Source: Bradyrhizobium sp. Ec3.3
Lineage (GTDB): Bacteria > Pseudomonadota > Alphaproteobacteria > Rhizobiales > Xanthobacteraceae
Assembly (NCBI RefSeq): GCF_000472925.1
Contig: NZ_KI421479.1
Span: 1 to 64,000, forward strand
Reading direction: 5' to 3'
Length of the DNA: 64,000 nt
In this document: positions 55,642 through 63,778 of the stretch, in pieces
Numbering within the stretch: position 1 is the stretch's first letter
How the letters are laid out: every line of letters begins with the position of its first letter
Notes under the pieces: generated by a model
What the model was told of the DNA's origin: nothing
Databases searched by the model: none
What the model saw: only the letters and a program-made list of their open reading frames with translations
Translations under genes and position numbers: made by a program

Positions 55642-56616
55642 ATGACGCATGCCATTCGTTTTCACAGGACCGGAGGTCCGGAAGTCCTGGTTTGGGAACA
55701 AGTCGAGGTCGGTAAGCCCGGTCCGGGTGAGGCGCGCATCCGTCACACCGCGGTCGGTCTCAATTTCGTCGACATCTACAACCGCTCGGGTCTCTATCCC
55801 GCGCAATTGCCGAGCGGGCTCGGCAGCGAGGCGGCCGGTGTGGTCGAGGAAGTCGGACCCGGCGTGACCGATTTGAAGCCGGGTGATCGCGTCGCTTACG
55901 GCGCCTCGCCGCTCGGCGCCTATTCCGAGGCGCGGCTGATCCCGGCCGACCGGTTATTGAAGCTGCCCGATGGCGTCGACGACAAGACCGCGGCGGCGAT
56001 GATGCTGAAGGGACTCACGACGCAGTATCTGATCCGCCAGACCTATCGCGTGAAGGCGGGCGACACCGTCCTGCTGCATGCGGCTGCGGGCGGCGTCGGC
56101 CTGATCCTGAGCCAGTGGGCGAAGCATCTCGGCGCGACAGTGATCGGCACGGTGAGCAACGACGATAAGGCCAAGCTCGCCAAAGCTCACGGCTGCGACC
56201 ACGTCATCATCTATACCCGCGAGGATTTCGTGAAGCGCGTCGACGAGATCACTGGCGGCAAGAAGGTGCCGGTCGTCTATGATTCCGTCGGCAAGGACAC
56301 TTTCCTGAAGTCACTGGACTGCCTCGCGCCGCTCGGTGTCGTCGCGCTGTTCGGCCAGTCCTCCGGTGCGGTCGAGCCGCTCAATCTCGGGCTGCTCGCG
56401 CAGAAGGGCTCGCTCTACGTTACCCGTCCGACGCTCTTCACCTACGCGGCGAAGCGCGAGAACCTGGTGGCGATGGCGGGTGAGCTGTTCGACGTCGTGA
56501 AGTCCGGCGCGGTCAAGATCGAGGTCCACCAGACCTATCCGCTGAAGGACGCGGCGAAGGCGCATGCCGATCTCGCTGCACGCAAGACCACGGGATCGAC
56601 CGTGCTGCTGGTGTGA
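55642..56616 (+). CDS. NADPH:quinone oxidoreductase (zeta-crystallin type)
   Basis: A 324-residue medium-chain reductase without the catalytic zinc ligands of alcohol dehydrogenases. GLNFVDIYNRSGLYP (about residue 37), LLHAAAGGVGLILSQWAKHLGA (about 142, the NADPH-binding loop) and GQSSGAVEPLNL mark the QOR group. It reduces quinones with NADPH in one-electron or two-electron steps. The ATG at 55642 follows AAGGGAGC; the upstream open frame lacks family similarity. A perfect palindrome follows 14 bp after the stop. Confidence 0.9.
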   Translation: MTHAIRFHRTGGPEVLVWEQVEVGKPGPGEARIRHTAVGLNFVDIYNRSGLYPAQLPSGLGSEAAGVVEEVGPGVTDLKPGDRVAYGASPLGAYSEARLIPADRLLKLPDGVDDKTAAAMMLKGLTTQYLIRQTYRVKAGDTVLLHAAAGGVGLILSQWAKHLGATVIGTVSNDDKAKLAKAHGCDHVIIYTREDFVKRVDEITGGKKVPVVYDSVGKDTFLKSLDCLAPLGVVALFGQSSGAVEPLNLGLLAQKGSLYVTRPTLFTYAAKRENLVAMAGELFDVVKSGAVKIEVHQTYPLKDAAKAHADLAARKTTGSTVLLV

Positions 56617-56630
56617 TGCCAGATCGGATG

Positions 56631-56660
56631 GTGAGGCAGGCCGCTTGCGGCCTGCCTCAC
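56631..56660. terminator. Perfect palindrome between convergent genes
   Basis: GTGAGGCAGGCCGC and GCGGCCTGCCTCAC are exact inverted copies around TT. The 14-bp stem ends the quinone reductase transcript and overlaps the last codon of the gene on the other strand. There is no T-run, so termination would depend on stem strength or Rho. Confidence 0.65.
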
Positions 56661-56932
56661 GTCCGTTCGTGCTTGCGCAGGTCGCGGGCATGATCGAAGC
56701 GGGCCGCCCGAAGATCGACCTCGTCAGGCGCAACCTCAGGCAGTGCGGCCTGGGTGAGGATATCCTCGGTCACGTCCTCGACCGCGGACCCGCTGATTTC
56801 GTGGATGAAGCAGATGTTTCCGTATTCACCGGAGGCGACGCGCGAGACGACCTCGCGCCGGGTGACTTCGGGGTCGACGACCGCTTCGCGGCCGCGGCGA
56901 CCATAGTCGATCATCACGACGAAATACTGCAT
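56657..56932 (-). CDS. Hypothetical protein
   Basis: A 91-residue soluble protein starting MQYFVVMIDYGRRGREAVVDP and containing SGEYGNICFIHEISGSAVEDVTEDI. It has no signal peptide or membrane helix and no recognised family. The reading frame shows the GC-rich third positions of its neighbours. GGGAATCTGG lies before the ATG. Its stop falls within a palindrome shared with the convergent reductase gene. Confidence 0.6.
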   Translation of the reverse strand: MQYFVVMIDYGRRGREAVVDPEVTRREVVSRVASGEYGNICFIHEISGSAVEDVTEDILTQAALPEVAPDEVDLRAARFDHARDLRKHERT

Positions 56933-56992
56933 CCAGATTCCCAGCCCGCCTCAAGGTGAACCGCAGTATTTCGGAAAATAAGAATATAGTCA

Positions 56993-57025
56993 AGCCTCGA
57001 CTTCCAAAAATCGGAAATCGAGGCT
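56993..57025 (-). terminator. Hairpin terminator of the S24 regulator gene
   Basis: AGCCTCGACTTCC and GGAAATCGAGGCT pair with one mismatch over 13 positions, with loop AAAAATC. Read on the minus strand it follows the stop of the regulator gene at 57050 by about 25 bp and is followed by TGACTATATTCTTATTTT, a weak T-rich tail. Confidence 0.7.
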
Positions 57026-57049
57026 CTGTGGTCTCGGGCAGGCCGCGCG

Positions 57050-57661
57050 TTACTTGCCCTTGCCTTTGCGTGCGCGTGCCGACTTGGCACGCAGCCGCTC
57101 GAGCTGGCCCTTGGGCATGGTGAGGCAGATTTCGCCGACCCACTCCAGCTTCACGCCGACGATCGGCTTGGCGTTGAAGCTGGCGAGATTGACGACCGAG
57201 GGGGTCTTGCCTCGTTCGATGGTCTTCAGATAGCGCTCCCCCGTCTTCAGCCGGACCACGGCCTCTTCGCCATAGAAGCTCGACAGCGGGAAACGCTGCT
57301 CCTTGTAGACCACGATCACGTCGCCGTTCTCGTACTTGGGCAGCATCGAATCGCCCATGACCTCGAAGGCGACGGTCTCCTCCATGATCGGGAAGGGCAG
57401 CACGATGTCGCCCAGTCCTTCCGGCGGGACCTGCTCATATTCCGGCTCGATCACGGCGCCGGCGCCGACCCGGCCCATGATCGGCGAGAGATTGAGCTCA
57501 AGGTATTCCATAATCGGGAGGATTTCCGACGCCTTGACCAGGCGCTCGCCGCCGAGGATTTCGGAGACCGCGCCCGGTCGGACGCCCATGGCCTGGGCCA
57601 GCCCGCCCTTGCTCTTGCCTGACCGCTTCAGGCCCCGTTCGATCATCGTCGCGTCCAGCAT
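57050..57661 (-). CDS. HTH/S24 LexA-like repressor (XRE-type helix-turn-helix, peptidase S24)
   Basis: A 203-residue regulator. Residues 5-55 hold a helix-turn-helix (LAQAMGVRPGAVSEILGG), residues 67-68 are the Ala-Gly of a likely self-cleavage site, and 85-175 form the S24 domain with GDSM (Ser105), YENGDVIVVYK and ERYLKTIER (Lys146). The Ser-Lys pair is intact, so RecA-stimulated self-cleavage is possible as in phage repressors and LexA. The tail is Lys/Arg-rich. It diverges from a GcrA-like gene across 171 bp containing repeated boxes. No integrase or structural phage gene is nearby. Confidence 0.88.
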   Translation of the reverse strand: MLDATMIERGLKRSGKSKGGLAQAMGVRPGAVSEILGGERLVKASEILPIMEYLELNLSPIMGRVGAGAVIEPEYEQVPPEGLGDIVLPFPIMEETVAFEVMGDSMLPKYENGDVIVVYKEQRFPLSSFYGEEAVVRLKTGERYLKTIERGKTPSVVNLASFNAKPIVGVKLEWVGEICLTMPKGQLERLRAKSARARKGKGK

Positions 57662-57702
57662 GGTGATTTCCCTCGTTTGTCCAGCTTCGTGACAACCTTA
57701 AA

Positions 57703-57775
57703 CCGAAATTCGGAATTATCTATTACGAATATCAGAATTCTAGATTGACATTGTATTCGGAATATCGGAAAGTAT
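57703..57775. promoter_or_regulatory. Candidate operator boxes and promoter between S24 regulator and GcrA-like gene
   Basis: The palindrome CCGAAATTCGG is at 57703-57713. GAATATCAGAA (57727-57737) and GAATATCGGAA (57760-57770) are direct repeats with one difference, 33 bp apart, about three helical turns. TTGACA at 57745-57750 is a perfect -35 element for the GcrA-like gene, and the second repeat would lie in its spacer, a place where a repressor would block transcription. Control by the S24 protein is inference. Confidence 0.5.
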
Positions 57776-57832
57776 GTCTCGCCTCAAGAACGTCGTTCGG
57801 ACCAGATGGGGCGCATCACAGGGCAAGACAGC

Positions 57833-58354
57833 ATGGAACCGGGCAACTGGGCGTCGGAGCATTCCGACGCGCTGCGCGACTATTTTCTCAAGGGATTGTC
57901 TTTCGCGGAGATCGGCAAGGAGATTAACGCAAGATTTGGAACGAATTACAGCCGAAACGCGGTGATCGGGCGGGCCAAGCGGATGGGGCTCGCTGCGACC
58001 AAGCAGATGCCAGCTCCGCCGATCGCGCCGCATCTGCCGAATGGATTGTTCCCGCAGCTCTGGCCAAACCCTGCGGGGAAAGGCGAGGCGTTCAAGCCGC
58101 CCCTCGTGCCGGCCGAACCGGTCAAGCTGCGCTGCGTCGGGATCCGGCCGCGGCTGGTCCCGTTGCTCGCGCTCGAACCCGGCGACTGCCGCTATCCGTA
58201 TGGAGGGGACAAGGACGGGGAGCTGATCGCCTTCTGCGGTCATCCCCGGCGCCCGGGCTCCAGCTATTGCACGCCCCATTTTCACCTGACCTCCGGGCCC
58301 GACACGGCGCGAACGACCGGCCCGGTCATCCTGCGGCTCGTCGCGGCCGCCTGA
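57833..58354 (+). CDS. GcrA-family cell-cycle regulator
   Basis: A 173-residue GcrA-type protein. The N-terminal helix-turn-helix runs LRDYFLKGLSFAEIGKEINARF (about 12-33) then YSRNAVIGRAKRMGLA, and the C-terminal part has the CRYPYGG and FCGHP...SSYC motifs (cysteine-rich tail). GcrA in Caulobacter binds sigma-70 and methylated DNA to control division genes. Here the middle is short and the neighbourhood is a repressor, so a paralog under S24 control is likely. The ATG at 57833 is preferred; an ATG at 57806 would add nine residues. Confidence 0.85.
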   Translation: MEPGNWASEHSDALRDYFLKGLSFAEIGKEINARFGTNYSRNAVIGRAKRMGLAATKQMPAPPIAPHLPNGLFPQLWPNPAGKGEAFKPPLVPAEPVKLRCVGIRPRLVPLLALEPGDCRYPYGGDKDGELIAFCGHPRRPGSSYCTPHFHLTSGPDTARTTGPVILRLVAAA

Positions 58355-58413
58355 ACCTGGCCGCCCCGTGCTGGGAATCCGATTTTCATCGTTTTGTGTC
58401 AAGGAGTATCCAA

Positions 58414-58995
58414 GTGGCACGCGCCAAACGCAGCAAGACCTTTCGCCTGGGAGGGATCTACGAGCGCAGGTCACGCGACCTGCCGCTCCACGCCGAAGTG
58501 GCGGAAGTCGAGGTCGATAATCCCTTAGGCCTTGATCCCGGCGAGAAAATCATCGCGCTGCGCTCGATTCGCCACGATCCGTTGGGCCGGCTCCATTCCC
58601 ATCACCAGATCGACGAAGCGCAGTACCGCGGCGGCCGTGCATTCCAGAACGACTGGGAGAAGGCGGAGCGGGGGCCGCAGGCGGTCGATCCGAGCCGCGA
58701 ATATGTCGACGGCACCCTCGGCCGTGAGCCCGTCACTGAGAGCCAGCGCCAGGCAGTGTTGCGGCTGAACCGGATCGAGCGCGAGCTCGGCACGGACGGT
58801 GCGGCGCTCGTGCACGACGTTTTGGTGCTCGGACTGACAATGGAGCAGGTCGGCGAACGCCGCGCCGTGCGCAGCCAGCGCTGGAACGACTATTTCTCCA
58901 AGAGGCTGCAGGAATGCCTCGATCGGCTGGCACAGGTCTACGGCTTTGCGACTGACGGCGGCACGACGAGCCCGCCCGGCGCCAAAGCGCTGTGA
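58414..58995 (+). CDS. Conserved-looking hypothetical protein
   Basis: A 193-residue basic protein with no signal peptide. It begins VARAKRSKTFRLGGIYERRSR and has EVAEVEVDNPLGLDPGEKI, then a helical C-terminal half (QAVLRLNRIERELGTDGAALV, then NDYFSKRLQECLDRLAQVYGF). Regular Arg/Lys spacing suggests nucleic-acid binding, but no family is recognised. The GTG at 58414 is preceded by AAGGAG at ideal distance. It follows the GcrA-like gene by 59 bp and is probably part of the same transcript. Confidence 0.65.
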   Translation: MARAKRSKTFRLGGIYERRSRDLPLHAEVAEVEVDNPLGLDPGEKIIALRSIRHDPLGRLHSHHQIDEAQYRGGRAFQNDWEKAERGPQAVDPSREYVDGTLGREPVTESQRQAVLRLNRIERELGTDGAALVHDVLVLGLTMEQVGERRAVRSQRWNDYFSKRLQECLDRLAQVYGFATDGGTTSPPGAKAL

Positions 58996-59000
58996 GATCT

Positions 59001-59119
59001 TCATCGCGCTTCAGGTTTGTTGTTCGAGCATGATCTCCGCGCAAACGCGTTCCGCGTTTGTCGCGAGAGAAAACCACGTCACACTTTGCGCTAACGCGGC
59101 CCTCCGGGCCGGATCATGC
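59001..59119. repeat. Dispersed palindromic repeat, family C, copy 1
   Basis: The element contains the exact inverted pair CAAACGCG/CGCGTTTG (59042-59060), then CACACTTTGCGCTAACGCG and GGATCATGC. A second copy is at 62571-62665 and a shortened third at 60218-60252. Family-C wording (GTTCGAGCATGATC, CACACTTTGCG) matches a repeat frequent in Bradyrhizobium genomes. Confidence 0.85.
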
Positions 59120-59125
59120 GCTAGC

Positions 59126-60124
59126 TCAGGAGAAGCTGGCGCGAACTAAGATCCAGAGCAGGGCCGTTCCAACGGCGAAGCTGATTGCGCCGAAGATCAG
59201 CGGCGCGAACGAGCCCTGGCGGCTTTCCGGCTCGAGCACGGCATGGGACGGCCGCCGGGGATCGTAATGGACCGTCACAGCCTGGCCGGGCGGATATTTG
59301 CCGGCTGCGTTTTCGGCGAGCTCGCGAAGCCCATAGATGCCGGTCCAGCCCCAGTTTGGGCGGACGCCGACGAAATCCCGATTGCCGACGTGGTAGGCGT
59401 AGCGGAGATCGACCTGGTAGCGGTGGATCTTCTTGACGCGCGTCCGGTCGTCGTCGCTGCGCTCCTCGATCATCTCCTCGATCACGCGCGAAGCCGTCAC
59501 GGTTCCCGGAATGGTCGGCCAGCGCAGGCTTGCGGTGGCGAGCCGGCGCATCCGGACAAAGCCGAGAATGGCGGCAACGGCCGCGGCGAAAGCGAGTGCG
59601 GGAAGCAGGAAGGCGAACAGAGGCACGCCGCCGGCGGCATAGAGCACCCGGCCGGCGACCACGTGCGCGATCAGAACGGCTGCGATGATGCCGAACGTCA
59701 CGGTGAGGGCGATCTGTGCCGAAAGGTTGCTGACCTGCGAGGGATCGAGGACGGCATTGCCGGGGTCTTTCGGATCGACGTGAACGTCGACCACGGCCCC
59801 GACCGGATACTGCGCCGCCTGTCGCATGGCGAGCGTTCTCGTCGTCATTGCCGTGCCACCGATCCTCGTCCTGTCGCTCTCGAACTCCCGGCCGCCGACC
59901 CGGTAGCGATAGCGAACGAGCGGGGTTGCATCGTCCAGGTCATCGGATACGTACGCTGACGGCGCTTTCACGTCCGATGCGATGATGACGCCTTCGACGG
60001 CTATCCAGCTGGTGGCGGCCTGGATACGGCCACGCAGGCGAAGCAGGTTGAACAGCATGCCGCCAAACATCAATGTGCAGATGCCGGCGCCGATCTGGGT
60101 CCAGAGCAATTGGGTGCTATCCAC
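59126..60124 (-). CDS. DUF3592 family membrane protein with two DUF3592 units
   Basis: A 332-residue inner-membrane protein. A helix at the N-terminus (IGAGICTLMFGGMLFNLL) precedes the first extracytoplasmic unit (EGVIIASDVKAPSAY, YRYRVGGREFESDRTR, YPVGAVVDVHVDPKDPGNAVL). Two helices follow (150-205), then a second unit (GTVTASRVIEEM, YAYHVGNRDFVGVRPN, YPPGQAVTVHYDPRRPSHAVLEP) and a last helix. The repeated VxYDPxxPxxAVL wording is the DUF3592 signature. No function is known. The start is GTG at 60124. Confidence 0.85.
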   Translation of the reverse strand: MDSTQLLWTQIGAGICTLMFGGMLFNLLRLRGRIQAATSWIAVEGVIIASDVKAPSAYVSDDLDDATPLVRYRYRVGGREFESDRTRIGGTAMTTRTLAMRQAAQYPVGAVVDVHVDPKDPGNAVLDPSQVSNLSAQIALTVTFGIIAAVLIAHVVAGRVLYAAGGVPLFAFLLPALAFAAAVAAILGFVRMRRLATASLRWPTIPGTVTASRVIEEMIEERSDDDRTRVKKIHRYQVDLRYAYHVGNRDFVGVRPNWGWTGIYGLRELAENAAGKYPPGQAVTVHYDPRRPSHAVLEPESRQGSFAPLIFGAISFAVGTALLWILVRASFS

Positions 60125-60217
60125 GGTATGCGCTTTCTCGCTTGAGGAAGGGACAGGGACAGTCCGGCGCCGCTTTTTGTCGACATGCCCAAGAGCGCGA
60201 AGAGATTGGATGAATCG

Positions 60218-60252
60218 TCATCGCGCTCTGGGTTATCGTTCGAGCGTGATCA
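60218..60252. repeat. Partial copy of family C repeat
   Basis: TCATCGCGCTCTGGGTTATC followed by GTTCGAGCGTGATCA matches the first part of the family C element at 59001 (TCATCGCGCT and GTTCGAGCATGATC). The rest of the element is missing or changed. It lies just after the end of the periplasmic-protein gene on the minus strand. Confidence 0.5.
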
Positions 60253-60258
60253 CGCATC

Positions 60259-60615
60259 TCACGGATGCGGCATGATCTGGTACGGCGTCGTGTAGGGTTC
60301 GACGCGGAGCGAGGCGTTGGCCAGCAACCCGATCTTGGCGGTCGGCGCCTGCTGCAACTCGCCGTTCTGGCCGCGGTGGACGTTGTATTGCCATACGGTG
60401 AGATCGCCCTTCTGCGCCAGCGCATGGGCCACCGCGCTGGCGTCGGTGCCGCCGAGCGCCTGGAGCTCTTCGGCGTTCAGTCCGATGACGATTTCGTCCT
60501 TGACGGTGACGATCTTGAACAGGTTCATCTTGGCCTCCTGCGCCCATGCGCCGTGTGATGCGAGAGTGAAAAGCGCAACCGCCGCGCCCTTGACGAGATC
60601 GCTGCGAGAAAGCAT
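60259..60615 (-). CDS. Periplasmic hypothetical protein
   Basis: A 118-residue protein with a signal peptide (LVKGAAVALFTLASHGAWAQ, cleavage near residue 26) and a mature part KIVTVKDEIVIGLNAEELQALGG and VWQYNVHRGQNGELQQAPTAKIGLL. No family is recognised. AAGGGAAG precedes the ATG at 60615; the longer open frame to 60738 has no signal-like start. Confidence 0.65.
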   Translation of the reverse strand: MLSRSDLVKGAAVALFTLASHGAWAQEAKMNLFKIVTVKDEIVIGLNAEELQALGGTDASAVAHALAQKGDLTVWQYNVHRGQNGELQQAPTAKIGLLANASLRVEPYTTPYQIMPHP

Positions 60616-60815
60616 GCCGTCTTCCCTTGCTGGACACGCGCCCGAATCGTTGGTCGAAAAAGTCAGCCAGGGCGCCCGTGATCTGCGTGGCCGTGTCGCA
60701 CTGGGCCTTTGGTCGCCCGCTTGCGAATGACGGTTCATGTCTTTGAAAAATATCGTTGTAGGTGAACCGCGAGGCGGGGCCCCGCGTCCAAGTACGAGAA
60801 TGAGGGGACCATCTG

Positions 60816-61280
60816 ATGAAATTCGCCGGCGTCGTTTGCTTTCTTGCTTCTGTGGTTGCGGCCAGCATCGCTCACGCAGCTGACCCCTCCTACGTCGGAA
60901 GCTGGAAATTCACGAGCGCGCTGGTGGCGCCTTGGGCGGATCCGCAGCATAAGCCCGACAGCGCCGAGCAGGCGCGGCTGATGGGCAAGATGGTCCTCGT
61001 CAAGGCCAAGGAAATCTTGGGCCCGCGCCCCTTCGCGTGCGCCAAGCCGCAGTACAAGCTCACCGACTACGGCGCCGACATGATCTTTCAGGGCGCTTTC
61101 GACGAGATGCAGCACTCCAGCAAGAAGGCCGATCCGAAGGCGCTCGCCGCCTCGCTCGGCTTCACCGGCGACAAGATCAAGACGCTAGAAACAGGGTGCG
61201 AGATCGATTTCCACTTCGTGGATGATGCGACCATCGAAGCGGGCCTCAACGACTACGTCTACACGCTGAAGAAGCAGTAG
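60816..61280 (+). CDS. Periplasmic hypothetical protein
   Basis: A 154-residue protein with a Sec signal peptide (MKFAGVVCFLASVVAASIAHA, cleavage after residue 21) followed by DPSYVGSWKFTSALVAPWADP, a lipocalin-like GSWK start, and LTDYGADMIFQGAFDE in the middle. Two cysteines (about 75 and 130) may pair. The SWKF and DYGADMIF segments suggest a small beta-barrel that binds a ligand. No name can be given. It diverges from the preceding periplasmic-protein gene. Confidence 0.75.
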   Translation: MKFAGVVCFLASVVAASIAHAADPSYVGSWKFTSALVAPWADPQHKPDSAEQARLMGKMVLVKAKEILGPRPFACAKPQYKLTDYGADMIFQGAFDEMQHSSKKADPKALAASLGFTGDKIKTLETGCEIDFHFVDDATIEAGLNDYVYTLKKQ

Positions 61281-61736
61281 CCCGATCAGTTCGCGGCCCC
61301 CGGCGTGGACTCCGTGCCCTGCCGGTCCCGAACCGGGGCGCAATCCCCCAAATCGAAATAATATGTGCGCATCGTGCCCCCCGTTCCCCGTTCATAATGG
61401 GAAACAAAATAAGCCGCGTTGTCGCATTGACGCAGATCAAGCCAAGGTGCAGCTATGACCTGCTGAATCCTGTCGCAGGCGGGGGTGGACCAGGTCCGTC
61501 ATCCGGAATTTGCCGAGGTGCGGTGACGATGAAGCAACCCTCTCCCAGGAGTTTGGCTTGCCGGAAGGGTTGTTCCTTGTCATAATTGCAACCTCATCGG
61601 GTCCGCCCGATCCGTTGCGAGCATGCGGTTTGGCGGTCCGCCCGCGGTCGCCCGGCCGAGAGCTGTTCATGTCCGAGGTCCGGTTCTCGAATCACGTCTG
61701 CCGTCTCACGAAGGCCGTTCCTTTCATAGGTGCGAG
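61281..61736. other. Intergenic region without a supported gene
   Basis: The 456 bp between the periplasmic protein and the small downstream gene hold several short overlapping frames with no protein-like character. No hairpin or repeat from the other families was found. The GC content and the wording do not suggest a mobile remnant. Confidence 0.4.
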
Positions 61737-61919
61737 ATGAAAAACCTCAATTTCGCGACTGAATTGCACCTGAAGCTGGGGGCGCCTGCGAGTCAAACCG
61801 TCGAGAGCCTGCGACTGCTCCGCGCATTTCTCAAGCTCGCGCCGCGGCAGCGTTTCGAGGTCATCAAGCTGGTCGAAGACCTCACCACCGAAGAGATTCC
61901 CGAACATCCGCTTTCGTGA
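61737..61919 (+). CDS. Small hypothetical protein
   Basis: A 60-residue protein, MKNLNFATELHLKLGAPASQ then VESLRLLRAFLKLAPRQRFEVIKLVEDL, mainly helical, with no signal peptide. AGGTGCGAG lies directly before the ATG. The helical leucine pattern (LRLLRAFLKL and RFEVIKLVEDL) could form a dimer. Function unknown. Confidence 0.55.
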   Translation: MKNLNFATELHLKLGAPASQTVESLRLLRAFLKLAPRQRFEVIKLVEDLTTEEIPEHPLS

Positions 61920-62048
61920 GGCGAGGTATCGCCCGTCGACGTCCGAACCAGAACCGACCGCCCCAGGGATCCCTGACGCCAGCCTAGCCGCTGGAATGCG
62001 ATCCGATAAGTGTGATAAATCAGTTAGGGACAAGGGGAGGACGGCGAC

Positions 62049-62390
62049 ATGATCGAACCGAAGCTCGAAGTTCCGGCCGAATTGCGCGATCTGGCCGAGA
62101 AGACCATCGATCAGGCGGAGAAAGCCTTCGGCCTGTTTTTCGATGCTGCCACCAAATCGATGTCATCGGTGCCTGGAACCGGTACGGAGGTTTCCAAGCA
62201 GGCGCTTGCTTTTACCGAACAAAACATGAAGGCGGCGTTCGAGCACGCGCGCAAGCTGGTTCACGCAACCGATCTTCAGGAAGCCATGCGGATCCAGTCC
62301 GAATTCCTGAGAAGTCAATTCACCAACGCCGGCGAGCATATGCGACAGATCACCGGCAACCTGATGCAGCCCGGCAAAGGCAAGTCCTGA
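62049..62390 (+). CDS. Phasin family protein
   Basis: A 113-residue amphipathic helical protein with VPAELRDLAEKTIDQAEKAF, a run FFDAATKSM and HARKLVHATDLQEAMRIQSEFLRSQF, as in short Bradyrhizobium phasins (phasin_2 type). Phasins coat polyhydroxybutyrate granules and control their size. GGGGAGGACGGCGAC precedes the ATG. No PHB synthesis gene is in the window. Confidence 0.85.
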   Translation: MIEPKLEVPAELRDLAEKTIDQAEKAFGLFFDAATKSMSSVPGTGTEVSKQALAFTEQNMKAAFEHARKLVHATDLQEAMRIQSEFLRSQFTNAGEHMRQITGNLMQPGKGKS

Positions 62391-62570
62391 ACCGCGGGCG
62401 GTCGCGCGTGCTCACAAATTGATCTTGCGTGAGAGCGTCGCGCAGAATTCAATCGCAGGGCAGGTCCATGATGGGCCACCGGATGAACATACCGTCCGCC
62501 GTCCGTCATCCTTTCTGCTGATCCCTGTCGGCTCAACCGGCAGGGATTTGCATTTGAGGGGCGCGTTGTC

Positions 62571-62665
62571 GTTTGAACATGATCTCCGCGCAAACGCGTG
62601 CCGCGTTTGTCGCGAGGGAAAACCGCTTCACACTTTGCGCTAACGCGCCCTCGGCCGGATCATGC
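62571..62665. repeat. Dispersed palindromic repeat, family C, copy 2
   Basis: The 95-bp element repeats CATGATCTCCGCGCAAACGC, then the inverted pair CAAACGCG/CGCGTTTG, CTTCACACTTTGCGCTAACGCG and GGATCATGC of the copy at 59001, with small changes in the central region. It sits between the phasin gene and the cytochrome gene on the other strand. Confidence 0.85.
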
Positions 62666-62674
62666 TCTCACGTG

Positions 62675-62992
62675 CTACTGGCGCAGCGAGCCGATATAGG
62701 CGGCAATGTCGCCGGCCTCGACCCGGCTCAACGGGAAGTTCGGCATCTTCGGATGTGGATCGAGCAGGAAGAAGGCAAGCTTCTCCGGCGTGAAGTCGGG
62801 CCTGCGCGCGATGGCGGCAAAGGCGGGGACGTCCGCGCTCGCTTGTTTCTGTTCGCTCGTCACGACGTGGCAGCTCGCGCACCAGCGCTTTGCAAGATCG
62901 GCGCCGTGATCGGGATCGGCGGCGAAAGCCGGCGATCCGGACAGGCCGGCTGCCATGATCAGGGTTGAAAGCCGTCTGACAGGCGCGCGCAT
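62675..62992 (-). CDS. Small periplasmic c-type cytochrome
   Basis: A 105-residue single-haem cytochrome c. A signal peptide ends near residue 24 (PAFA), then haem attachment is CASCH (C38, C41, H42) and the likely sixth ligand is Met83 in PKMPNF. GDIAAYIGSL is the C-terminal helix. It would shuttle electrons in the periplasm. AAGGACG lies before the ATG at 62992; a longer open frame upstream is not signal-like. Confidence 0.85.
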   Translation of the reverse strand: MRAPVRRLSTLIMAAGLSGSPAFAADPDHGADLAKRWCASCHVVTSEQKQASADVPAFAAIARRPDFTPEKLAFFLLDPHPKMPNFPLSRVEAGDIAAYIGSLRQ

Positions 62993-63027
62993 GGGGCGTC
63001 CTTGAACCATTTGTCCGGCGACCGTGC

Positions 63028-63174
63028 TCAACCGCAGCACGATCCGGGGAATTGGGAGAGGTCGATGCGGGCGATGATCGACCGGACCAGCCTGCGGGTG
63101 GAGCGGTAGAGGCGGCGAAGAAAGGCCGGCGCAGCCGCGGCGGGCAGCCTTAGACTTTGTGTGTAGTGCGACAT
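63028..63174 (-). CDS. Possible very small basic protein
   Basis: A 48-codon frame, 48 residues, MSHYTQSLRLPAAAAPAFLRR then LYRSTRRLVRSIIARIDLSQF, with several arginines in one helix. GGGGAAG lies before the ATG at 63174. Small Arg-rich proteins of this type occur in rhizobia (DUF1127-like), but the family match is not clear, and the frame may be chance. Confidence 0.35.
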   Translation of the reverse strand: MSHYTQSLRLPAAAAPAFLRRLYRSTRRLVRSIIARIDLSQFPGSCCG

Positions 63175-63284
63175 CTGGGCTTCCCCGACGCTCGAGGTGT
63201 GCCTTGTCGCGCGTTCGGCGCCGAGCCGCCTTGATCTGCCGCAAGCTGGCCTGGATGGGACGTAAGCCACATTTGATGGCTGGA

Positions 63285-63665
63285 CTATCCGAACAGCCAG
63301 GACTTGGGATTAGCGATCGGTTTGTGCTCGATGAGCAACAGGCTGCCCTTGACGACGCGGACCACTGACCAGACGAACCACCAGGCAAAAATCGGAAAGC
63401 CGATCAGCACCGTGCACAGCGGAATGGCGACCGCGAGGTACGCCAGTCCGATCCAGAAGGTCCTGATCTGAAACTGGTAGTGCGAGCGCGGCACGGGGTC
63501 CGCATCGTCGATCTTCACATGCGCGATGATGACGCCGATCAGCGCCGAAATCCCGGTAAAATAACCCACGCCGTAAAGCACGTAGACAACGACGGCGAGG
63601 CTGTCGTGCGAGACGACGGGGCGCTGGTTTTCGTAAGGGAGTGTTATGGCCGCCTCCGTTGCCAC
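63285..63665 (-). CDS. Small membrane protein, DUF4870-like
   Basis: A 126-residue protein with three hydrophobic helices (AVVVYVLYGVGYFTGISALIG, FWIGLAYLAVAIPLCTVLIGF and IFAWWFVWSVVRVVKG). RSHYQFQIRTFW between helices and the C-terminal SLLLIEHKPIANPKSWLFG are typical of the DUF4870/YggT-like three-helix proteins. Inner-membrane location is expected; function unknown. Confidence 0.8.
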   Translation of the reverse strand: MATEAAITLPYENQRPVVSHDSLAVVVYVLYGVGYFTGISALIGVIIAHVKIDDADPVPRSHYQFQIRTFWIGLAYLAVAIPLCTVLIGFPIFAWWFVWSVVRVVKGSLLLIEHKPIANPKSWLFG

Positions 63666-63778
63666 GGGATCGAACTCTGCGAACGCCCATTAGGTCGCTC
63701 TTGCCATGTTCCCGGTTCAACAAACCATGATTATTGGAGAAAAAGGGAACCTTGCGTGCCCTCGATTGACGAGTGAGC

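Noticed and set aside
57050..58995. Prophage remnant
   Set aside because: A S24 repressor alone does not make a prophage; no integrase, terminase, tail or lysis gene is visible nearby.
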